A DNA stretch of 64,000 bases. It comes from Vitis vinifera. Lineage: Eukaryota; Streptophyta; Magnoliopsida; Vitales; Vitaceae. Every line of letters starts with the position of its first letter. Position 1 is the first letter of the stretch. The DNA is taken from assembly GCF_030704535.1 (NCBI RefSeq), contig NC_081811.1:795501-859500 (forward strand), read 5' to 3'. Below the pieces are notes generated by a model that was not told where the DNA came from, did no database searches, and saw only the letters and a list, made by a program, of their open reading frames with translations. The translations under genes and the position numbers were made by a program. Shown here piece after piece: positions 49,715 through 64,000 of the stretch.

Positions 49715-52477
49715 TATAGTAGTCATAGTAGAGTTGTAGTAGTAGTGGTAGGAGATGAGTAGATAGAGAGCAAGTAGTGCCGTACTATATTGCAAATGAC
49801 TGTTCATGCTCGGCAGAAGTGTGGACTGTGGACTCTGTGGACTGCAATTATTGGGTTCAAGTGTTGAACAAATGTTTAAAATATCGATGTTTTCAAACAC
49901 TTTGGAAGACTTTGAGAGATATGATACGATACCCTCCAATAAAGTTCCTAATAAATAATACCTAAATATACAACAAAAACTTTAGAAATTGTATGTCAAA
50001 CTGCATTTACATACATTAATCCATGGTCCATACTCATATGCAATCTCCCTGTCCTTCCCACTCTCTCTCTCTCTCCCTCGCTCTCTCTCTCCTTCTGTAG
50101 CATGGTTCAATTTCAGTTGTCAATTCATGTTCCAAGTGATTTTAATGCTTCTTCCCTTCCATCGAGACCACCACCACTGCAACTAAATGGGCTGTCATGG
50201 TCTGCAAGACTCAAAATCTTCCTTTTCTCTTTTTCTTTTTTTCTTCCTCTTCTTTTTGAAATGAGGGGGGAGGCTCGTGAATGAGAGAGAGAGTGAAGAC
50301 AAAACTGAATATAAAAAAGGACCCAAAGATCAGACTGGCGTTGGAGTAATATTGGGCAGGTGTTGAGAAGTCATTGGTTTGATCACAACAGAGTCAATAG
50401 TTTTCAATCACTTCTTTGACCTGCCATCCTTCCTACTTGCCTATATACCCTCCAATTCCATCCCTGTTGGAACCCTAGTCTAAATTCATCTGTTAACAGA
50501 GCTACTCTATACATCTTATCAATTAAATAAATTCTTAAAAAAAATATAAAAAAAATCCCATCTCCCAAGTAATTTCCACCAATCCCATAACCAATAAATA
50601 GGTGGCTTGTCAACCATTGTACACCTGTATTCTCTCACTGGTATTGTTTAGAATATTCTCCATCAACTTACTACAAGAAACTCAACTTCGTTCTTATAAG
50701 AGCCATTGGGGCTGATAAGGACCCTTTCTGGGAAAAGCTTCTTTACTATTTGTTTAAAGGTATTTCTCATCAAGTGATTTTTTAAAAGAAACACTTACCA
50801 TATTCTAATTCAAAAATCACTTAAAAGTGTTTTTTAAAAGCATTTTCAAAACTTTATCAAATGTGTAATTTTAAGAGGAAATTTAAAGAGTTTCTAACCT
50901 TTCAAGAATGAAAAATCCTCTCCAAGCCAACTCTAAATTTAATGGGATTATATAAAAAATTAAAATAAATAAAATAAGTTTAAGGTATGATATAAAAATA
51001 ATTAAATTATTTTTTCTTTTCTTTCTCTTCAAATTTTTTGGAAATCAAAACATTGCCTAGAACACCACTCATTCCTAGTGACCTCTTCAAGACCCTTGAG
51101 GGAGATGGATGAACATAAAGTCAGTGAGCTTGATCAGTCTTCAAAGGATAATGTTAGATGTTTCAAATAAATACCTTCAAATTTTTTTAAAAAAATTAAA
51201 AAATAAAATTAATGGCAAAGTACATGGGGTTGGGTTGCATGGTTATTGTCGGAGATGAAATGGTTACAGGTGTCAAGAGGAGGAAAGGAGTGCCCCTACC
51301 TTATCAAAACTGAAGGAGAAGAAGGGGTAAGTGTGGGCCTAGAAGTGTGACAAGGAACAATGAGGGATGGCTACTCTCTCTGCTTTTTCCCCTCTGCCTG
51401 CAGATCAGACCCTGTCGCTGTTATTTTATCATCACTCATCATCTTGTGTGCCTGTAAAAGTTGGTTTTGGGCAATAACTTCGAATCTGCTCATTTTGCCT
51501 GCAGATAGGCCTATTTTTCTTCATTCAATCTTTTCTCAACCTCCCTTCATTTGGACATAGTAGATAGTTGCGTGGAGAATTTCTTTGATGGGTATTGCAT
51601 CATAGAGAAAAATGTTGTTTGTGATGTGATATATCAGAAGAAGGAAAACGCCAAGGCCCCCAATACCTATCATATTGTACTCCAAATCTAAATCATTAAT
51701 ATTTTTAGTTAAATTCGGAAAATTGTAAAGAAATAAAATGAAACTTAGATACCAATAAATAAGACTAGGGCCAAAATTCTAGGTTATTGAATATATCAAA
51801 AATATAATCCAAAGTATATGATGAAATCTAAATCGTTAGATTAACGAATAAATATATAAGATCAAAATATTAAAAAAATAAAATTAAAATACAAAGCAAT
51901 GGAATCGAACTTAAATATAAAATAATGTAACCTAATATATATTACTGAATCAATACTACAATGTGTCCACAAGGTCATTTGCGATTGAACATCACTTTTC
52001 TTTTTCCCATGCCATAAAATAACCCATATGAAAATGGAAGGCATTCAAATTCAAATTCAAATTCAAGTTCAAATCTAGAAGGGTAATTGCGAGAGAGGAG
52101 GAGGGGTTCAAAGTTGAATTTGAGGAAAGCCTCTCCCCCATGGACCAGGGTTTTGCAGCAAAAATGAATGGAGGAGTAGAGTAGAGTAGAGTAGAGTGAT
52201 AGAGTCATAGGGGTGTGGTCCAATGCTTTCCCCGGATATATTAGGAGTAGGATCCTGTGGTACAAACTTTTGAAGAAGACAGAGAAACCTTTTCATTACT
52301 CTTGGGATGCTAATAAAATTGTAACATTAACTCATCCACAAAAACAGCCATGAGCCACCCACCCCAGGTAAATGAGCAGAGCCACAGAACTCAGCTCAGC
52401 TGCAACCCTCATTTATTATCTTCTCTCTGGATTGGTTTTACCTTTTCTCAATTCCCAGGGTTGACTTTAAGAGATAT

Positions 52478-52517
<40 letters not shown>

Positions 52518-53207
52518 TGCTTATATTCCATGCCTCAGGGGTGATATATATATATATATATATATAAAGGTAATGATCAGGTACTAATCTTAGTTGTTCA
52601 TATTTTAATTCAGATATAGTTTATTTATGCCTAAGTTTCACTTACATGTAATTAAGTTTCATTTCTTTTTCCTTTTTTACAGTCTTATTTTTTAGTCCAA
52701 ATTTGGGATTTAAATTTTACCAGTCTCACACTGACTGCAGTCCTTGCTTTGAAACCATTGTTTTGTTTTATTTTGCTCTTTTCACTTTCTCCTCTTTTTT
52801 ATTTTTTTATTTTTTGGCCCTTCGATGTTTTGCAGGCCACCCCAGTTTGAGTACTAGTACTAATAATAGGACATGAACAAAAGCAATTTCCAAAAACAAA
52901 CCCTTGCTTAACTTGTTTCAAATTTCAATGATATAGAATTTTTTTTTTCAATTTTAAAAACACATACTGAAAATTGTTTTGAAATTTTGTTCAAAAAATA
53001 AGGATATTTTCAAAAATAAATTTAAGATACTTCCGGAATGTTTTTTGTATAGTGTTTTGAAAAACAATACAAAACATAAAGAATAAGTTAGAAATTTTTG
53101 CAGTGTACATAAATGTTTAGTAACTTCACAAGGATAATAGATCAAGAAAACCGTTCTTCATATTTAAGTTCTCAAACAAAATTTTGTTTAAGTCTCAAAA
53201 TTCAGAC
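49715..53207. other. Intergenic region between MIR167 and the PPR gene
   Basis: No supported gene. Visible items: CT-rich run at 50060-50095, (GA)n at 52482-52514, (TA)n at 52542-52565, a short AGAGT pentamer array at 52172-52198, and CAAATT hexamer repeats at 52046-52077. Confidence 0.5.
52482..52514. repeat. (GA)n microsatellite
   Basis: About 16 GA units, followed 28 bases later by a (TA)n run at 52542-52565. Confidence 0.9.
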
Positions 53208-53212
53208 ACTAG

Positions 53213-54036
53213 TGTTGTCACCTCGCGTATCATGTGGGCCGCGTTGCTGCTAGATGGATGGACACGCGATTCTCAACACACAAGAGGTTCTTGATTCAGT
53301 GGTTGTACCTGCAAAAAGGCATCCGGACAGGGTGTCCGGATGCACCCTCCGATGATGTTGTTAGCCATGGTAAGAGAATCAGATATATGAGGCAGTTGGC
53401 CTTTTACTAGGTATCAAGAGGTTACCAGGAGATCATCCCTTTCTTCTTCATGTGAAGTCATATATATCCAGCTTCAGGGGTACTGTTCCTCTCATTAATG
53501 GTGAGGAGATATTTTCTGTTGTGATGATGACAATAGGTGTTAGTAGGAGCACTATCATCCTACGAATGGCTGTCAGAGACCATGGTAGGTGATGCGGCTG
53601 TCAGAGATCGTGGGAAGTGATTATGTAGAATGATCGTGGGAAGTGACTTGCTGTCACTTCCTCTTGTCTTCTCATTCTGCAGGTGATGGGATGTGGGCCA
53701 TGGCTGCTTGCTGTGATTGCGTGTAAGACTCGCTTTACTTTAATTGACCATCCAGACGATTTATATCCGGATGGATCATGCTGATTATCCGGATGTGTTG
53801 TGGAGACTATCCGGGTGTCTACGCTCTGCCAGCGTCGTTTGCTCTTCCTTGGGTAGGAGAAGCTGAAACGTCGTTTGCCTTTCCTTGAGGGGTTCCGGAT
53901 AGGATAGCCGCACCATGCATATCTTTAGGAGAATCCGGATGATGATGGTCCGGATAATGATGATCCGGCTGATAGCACGTGCCACGCGTCACCATGAGCT
54001 GCGTGCCACGTGTTTCCCAAGGGGAGGGTCCCTACA
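53213..54036 (+). mobile_element. Solo LTR (824 bp) with 5-bp target duplication
   Basis: It begins TGTTGTCACC and ends GGTCCCTACA (TG...CA ends). It is flanked on both sides by ACTAG (53208-53212 and 54037-54041). No internal retroelement domain adjoins it, so this is a lone LTR left by recombination between the ends of a former element. The intact flanks suggest moderate to recent age. It is GC-richer than its surroundings and carries many copies of TCCGGAT. The orientation and family (Gypsy or Copia) cannot be told from the LTR alone. Confidence 0.85.
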
Positions 54037-54041
54037 ACTAG

Positions 54042-54645
54042 AACTAAACAAATGTGAAAAAATTAAACTTTATTTTAATACTTGGCCATCATGAATCAAC
54101 TAGTAATCTGGTTTGAATTAAATAATATAAGAACTGACAAGAACCAGTATTGTTTCATATACTTACCTCTCTGGCTTTTCATTTATGAGTTTTTACTTCT
54201 GAATTCCATTGGCAGCTTCTTCCTTGAATGCAGAATTTGTTCTTTAGCTACAAGACAACATAAAACAATTTTCAACTGCTCTGTCCTTTGTGAGAGTCGA
54301 ACACTTGAAGATCACTTGAAGAGAAGGAACAAGAACCGAGGAGTTGAATCCAAAGTCCCAAGCAAGTCTTTGCGTTGAAAAACAGATTATATGCATGAAT
54401 AGGAAGCTAAATGTCACGAATATAGCACCAATGCAGCACTTAGACAAGACACTTGAAGTTATCGAGTTAGCCTTCCTCTTGGACATAAAGCCAACTAAAT
54501 TCCTTGGAGAGATGCTCCTTTCCCCCATGGTCTGCCCACATGCACTAATTTTGTATGGCAGGGTGGGAGACTTCAACTGAAACCATAGCTCTTGCAACTT
54601 GGGGGTTCTTTGTCATACAAACATCTTGATCATTATTCTTAATTG
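54042..54645. other. 3' flank of the PPR gene
   Basis: A 117-codon minus-strand frame at 54597-54244 and an opposite plus-strand frame are present, but neither resembles a known protein. I read this as 3'UTR and flank. Confidence 0.45.
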
Positions 54646-57519
54646 TCACCAGACATCTCCACATGAACAAACCCCACCCTTGAAATGATGAAATCTGTTG
54701 GCATCCCTCATGACAAGTTCTCGTTCAAAGAATTTTGAGATTAACTTACAGAAGTTATGGCAATCGCCACAGACACGAAGATTCTTTGTGATTCTAAGAC
54801 TGGCGCCCTCAGGAGTTGTGAGCATACCATACGCGATCGCCAGCCGTTCACTGTGGCCATAAAGCATCTGAACCTTCTCTTCTTCCTTGGCATTGTGAAG
54901 AACAAACTTGGTCTGAGCTACATAGCCTCCCTCCTTTGCCAACTTCTCAGTGATTTGAGATAATTTTGAATAAATCTCATAGGACTGTGGATGAGACTTG
55001 TCCCTTGCCATGAATGTATGGACCTTGTTTCCAACTTCAATCCAACTACATCCAGGATTCTTCTTCAATCCACTGGCTTTCATTCTCATTCTCACTTCTT
55101 CTACATCTTTCCATCTTCGTTCTGCAGCATACACATTTGATACCAGCACGTAATTTCCCGGATTCTCTGGATCCATCTCAAGGAGCTTCTGAGCTGCAAT
55201 TTCACCCAATTCTTTGTTTGAGTGAATCTGGCAAGCCCCAAGCAAAGCACACCAGACCTCAGCAGTAGGCTCAACCTCCATGCCCTTCACAAACTGGTAT
55301 GCCTCTTCTAAGTGATTTGCCCGTCCAAGAAGATCAACCAGACAAACATAATGCTCTGGCCATGGCTCCAATTGATACTCATATTTCATACTTTCCAGGA
55401 ATCTTCTACCTTCATTCATCAATCCTGAATGGCTGCACGCGTAAAGAACTGCCACAAAGGCAATATGATCAGGAGCAATGCTTTCATCCTCCATCCTTCT
55501 GAACAAATCAATGGCTGCCCTACCACAGCCATGCATTCCATATGCATTGATCATACTAGTCCACAGAACCAAGTCTTTATTTCTGATAAAATTGAACACA
55601 TTACGCGATTTCTCCAGAGTTCCACAGCGGGCATACATGTCCACAAGCGTGCTCGCAAGAGACCCCTCTAAGACGAAGCCTTTCCTGATCAAAAAACCAT
55701 GAATCTCTTTTCCTTTCTTCAATGCAGACAAACTAGCAGCTGCAGAGAGTATGCTTACCAGTGAAATCGAATCAGGTTCAACCCCAGTTTCTTTCATCAG
55801 GTGGAAAAGTTCAAGAGCTTCATTTGCAAGTCCATTATGGACATAACAAGATATCATGCTAGTCCAAGATACCACATCTTTAAATTCAATCAGTTCAAAC
55901 ATTCGAGCCGCATAATCTACATTCCCACACTCTCCATATACATCCACAATCCCATTCTGCAGCACGAGGTCTGATAGACCCTTCCTGATGATGTAGCTAT
56001 GAATTTCTTTCACAGAGGAAATGAGTTTCAACCCACTGCAAGCCAGCAGGATGCTGCTAATCATCATCACATCAAGATCAATACCTTCCAACTGTACTTC
56101 CCTGAACAATTCTAAGGCTCTTGAGTGACTACCATTCTGAGCATGGCCAGCAATGATCGTTGTCCAAGAAACAACGTCTTTATCAGGCATCTTATCAAAA
56201 ATACAATCCATATATTTCATTGAACAAAATTTTGCATACATGTCTACAAGTGAGTTTCCAACCTGCAAATCCGAGTCTAACCCATTTTTCATTGCGTAAG
56301 CATGAATTTGCATTCCATTAAGTGTGTTTCCTGATCGAGCAGATGCTGCTATGATGCTTATGACGGCAACCAGGTCAGGCTTCTGACCTGCATCCCTCAT
56401 CTCATGGTAGAATTGCAGAGCTTCGTGGTAAAGACCATTTTGGACAAAACCAGAGAGCATTGAATTCCATGATATAGTATCCCAATCATCCATATTATAA
56501 AAGATGTTTGCAGCTTCACCCATTTTGCCAAATCTTGCATACATTGCAATCAAAGCATTGGCCACGAAAACATTGATATAGTAACTAGATTTGAGGACAG
56601 TGGCATGGATGAACATACCTTGTTTAATGAAGGAAGAGTCTTCACAGGCTTGAAGAGCAGCAACAAAAGTATAGGTGTTGGGAGCCAGACTAGCCTTCTG
56701 CATTTCTCCGAACAGTCTCAATGCCTCAATGGACTGGCCATTTGAAGAATATGCAGAAATCATCGAATTCCAGGATACAACATCCTCTTTTTCCGGCATT
56801 CTATCAAACAACTGCCTTGCCCCATTAAGATCATTGCACTTTGTGTACATACCCACTATTGAATTGGCAACAAACACAATTGAAACATATCCTTCTTTGA
56901 TTGCTAAACCATGAACTTCAGCCCCACAGCGGCGATCTTTAAGCAGACCACATGCTTTAAGAATACAGGGAAAGGTACAAGCATCAAGAGGAATTCCAGA
57001 AACCCGCATTTCTCGATACAATTCAAGGGAGCCTAATGGTTCTCCGTTTGTAACATAAGCACCAATCATGGCATTCCATGTGAAAATAGTTTTATGAGGC
57101 ATTCCATCAAACAACTTCTCAGCATCCACAAGACATCCACACTTACCATACATAAACACAAGCCTAGTACTCAGAAACACAGAATTGAACAAAGCATTAG
57201 AGGTTATCATATGGGCATGAACTTGCTGTCCTTCTGACAAAGCTTTCTTGCTTCCACAGAGCTCGAGAACTGATGAATAAGCCTCATCCAGAGAAAACTG
57301 AGATGGGCTTTGGTTCGCAAACAGATCGGTAAGCGATTGAAAAGCTTCATTGACGCTCCCACGTTTGCAAATCTCTCTGAGAGAAGGAGTTTCAACGGGT
57401 TTTAGAGGGAATTTGGAGATTTTGAGAGGTGGGTTTTGATGGATTTTCTTCAGGACTGGGTGGCAGTTCAAATAAAAGGATGGAATTGGCGCAGCCATTA
57501 CATAGTAGCGAAGGCGCAT
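54646..57519 (-). CDS. OTP86: DYW-class pentatricopeptide repeat RNA-editing factor (OTP86-like, plastid)
   Basis: Intronless, 957 aa, nearly the length of Arabidopsis At3g63370 (960 aa as recalled). A basic, Ser/Pro-bearing N-terminus fits an organelle transit peptide; Met8 (57498) is an alternative start. From about residue 85 to 760 there are roughly 20 PLS-type PPR motifs (repeated VxNALIxMYxKCG, DVVSWTxMIxxYxxNG and EALELFxxM patterns). E/E+ motifs follow, then a DYW deaminase domain: zinc/active-site HSE at 889-891, CGDC at 917-920, CSC at 951-953. The last residues are DVW rather than DYW. Family role: binds a specific site in an organelle transcript and deaminates C to U; OTP86 is needed for plastid rps14 editing. 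The gene is single-exon, as for most PPR genes. Confidence 0.93.
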   Translation of the reverse strand: MRLRYYVMAAPIPSFYLNCHPVLKKIHQNPPLKISKFPLKPVETPSLREICKRGSVNEAFQSLTDLFANQSPSQFSLDEAYSSVLELCGSKKALSEGQQVHAHMITSNALFNSVFLSTRLVFMYGKCGCLVDAEKLFDGMPHKTIFTWNAMIGAYVTNGEPLGSLELYREMRVSGIPLDACTFPCILKACGLLKDRRCGAEVHGLAIKEGYVSIVFVANSIVGMYTKCNDLNGARQLFDRMPEKEDVVSWNSMISAYSSNGQSIEALRLFGEMQKASLAPNTYTFVAALQACEDSSFIKQGMFIHATVLKSSYYINVFVANALIAMYARFGKMGEAANIFYNMDDWDTISWNSMLSGFVQNGLYHEALQFYHEMRDAGQKPDLVAVISIIAASARSGNTLNGMQIHAYAMKNGLDSDLQVGNSLVDMYAKFCSMKYMDCIFDKMPDKDVVSWTTIIAGHAQNGSHSRALELFREVQLEGIDLDVMMISSILLACSGLKLISSVKEIHSYIIRKGLSDLVLQNGIVDVYGECGNVDYAARMFELIEFKDVVSWTSMISCYVHNGLANEALELFHLMKETGVEPDSISLVSILSAAASLSALKKGKEIHGFLIRKGFVLEGSLASTLVDMYARCGTLEKSRNVFNFIRNKDLVLWTSMINAYGMHGCGRAAIDLFRRMEDESIAPDHIAFVAVLYACSHSGLMNEGRRFLESMKYEYQLEPWPEHYVCLVDLLGRANHLEEAYQFVKGMEVEPTAEVWCALLGACQIHSNKELGEIAAQKLLEMDPENPGNYVLVSNVYAAERRWKDVEEVRMRMKASGLKKNPGCSWIEVGNKVHTFMARDKSHPQSYEIYSKLSQITEKLAKEGGYVAQTKFVLHNAKEEEKVQMLYGHSERLAIAYGMLTTPEGASLRITKNLRVCGDCHNFCKLISKFFERELVMRDANRFHHFKGGVCSCGDVW

Positions 57520-58483
57520 GGGCAGTGTAATGGCCTTGTTCTTGATATCCTGCGCTACTGTTCATATATATATATATATATTTGTCTGGTTCTGCCTTCC
57601 GTCTCCGGGACCCTCCTTCGGCTCCTACTCGCGGATATCAAGATCCGGTATCCCGTTGGTTTTTCAGTCAAGTCAAGAACACACGCTTCAACTTGCACCT
57701 ACGCTAATCAGTTACTTGCTAACTTGCCTTCGTGTCTTGCTACTATACACCCACTTGATATCAATCGACCCATCAGCCCTCTCGTTCCGACAACCTTTCG
57801 GGTCGGTACAGTCAGTAGGTGTAGTTAGACGTACATATATATATAGATATATAGACACAACCAGCCCATAGAGAGAGAAAGAGAGATTTTACAACCAAGA
57901 AAGGAGGCAGGAGCCCAATTGAACTGATGCAAAAAGAATTTAAGCCAAAAGGAATACCAAAATAATTTAATCGTTCGCTTGTTCAATATTCTTCTCACTG
58001 AACATTCCACTCCTGGAAAAAAAGCCTTTTTGCTATACAATTTTCATTACACACTGTTAATGACCTCATCTATTTACATCAAAATGAAGATAAATGAGAA
58101 AAAAAAAAAAAAAAACAAGTAGACAAATGTAGTGATGCAAAACCAAAATCCCCCATCCTTGTACACAGCCTATCCAATTGATTTTTCAAAAATCAGAAGC
58201 TTCACCCTCTTTATGTGCTTCAGTATCAGGGTAAGCCTCAACTTTGTTGTCATTTTTATCAACATCTACGAGAGGTTTCTTTTTCCTCGTATCATCCCGT
58301 CTTTTACCTCGTCCAATTCCCAGGCCAGCCCTGCTGTCTTGCTTTCCCTTTTCCGCATACAATGAACTCTTTCCTTGAGGAGAATGGAAACACAAAACCC
58401 ACAAAATAGGGTTGGTGAACGGAATCAACAGCTGCCCCAACTAGGCAGGAGCTGGAATTATCGCTTCCTGTTAAGTTCCACCG
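57520..58483. other. Region between the PPR gene start and the SPI stop codon
   Basis: About 57520-57830 should be the PPR promoter/leader and contains a (TA)n run at 57561-57580. About 58020-58483 is the likely 3'UTR of the minus-strand BEACH gene. Within it, 58378-58186 on the minus strand keeps a coding-like frame (QDSRAGLGIGRGKRRDDTRK, ending EGEASDF) preceded by a TTCCATTCTCCTCAAG acceptor-like sequence. Confidence 0.45.

Positions 58484-64000
<5,517 letters not shown>

Noticed and set aside
49559-49939. Minus-strand open frame of 126 codons
   Set aside because: It is carried by the GA/CT microsatellite (a Ser-Leu run) and has no independent support.
53785-53985. Minus-strand open frame of 66 codons
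   Set aside because: It lies wholly inside the solo LTR and has low-complexity Ile/Arg repeats arising from the TCCGGAT motifs.

Overview
The window is AT-rich nuclear DNA from a core eudicot, most probably grapevine (Vitis). The grounds are GT-AG introns, a tRNA-derived SINE, a plant L1 LINE relic, Tourist-like MITEs, two MIR167 hairpins with 21-nt variants I recall from grape, and proteins closest to those recalled from Arabidopsis and Vitis. The species call is inference.

Layout: (1) 2.06-11.6 kb, minus strand: a 13-coding-exon nuclear RS-domain cyclophilin (CYP63/CYP95 class, 702 aa by my splice reconstruction) with a 5'UTR intron that holds a LINE fragment. (2) 14.48-15.82 kb, plus: a four-exon calmodulin-like protein. 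(3) 18.03-18.65 kb, plus: a single-exon unrecognised Cys-rich protein whose C-terminal coding segment has echoes in degenerate tandem repeats out to 19.85 kb. (4) 20-26 kb: a 240-bp tandem duplication, foldback elements and AT-rich DNA. (5) 26.34-29.58 kb, plus: an intronless plasma-membrane-type autoinhibited Ca2+-ATPase (ACA12/13 class), followed directly by a near-perfect 37-bp inverted repeat. (6) 30.5-33.35 kb, minus: a candidate three-exon gene for a 69-aa protein, with a SINE and a triplicated repeat in its introns. (7) 33.5-41.4 kb: two tandem copies of fossil LTR-derived sequence with MITEs. (8) 43.5-49.4 kb, minus: two MIR167 precursors about 5.2 kb apart. (9) 53.2-54.04 kb: an 824-bp solo LTR with a 5-bp target duplication. 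(10) 54.65-57.52 kb, minus: an intronless DYW-class PPR RNA-editing factor (OTP86-like). (11) 58.48 kb to the window end, minus: the last five exons of a SPIRRIG-type BEACH-WD40 protein, 5' incomplete.

The gene order matches what I recall of Arabidopsis: OTP86 (At3g63370), MIR167b (At3g63375), ACA12 (At3g63380) and CYP63 (At3g63400), plus the duplicate block MIR167a, ACA13, a cyclophilin and CML11 near At3g22886-At3g22930. The window therefore looks like the unduplicated ancestral arrangement. Two neighbours belong to calcium signalling (a calmodulin-like sensor and a calmodulin-regulated Ca2+ pump); the others share no obvious pathway.
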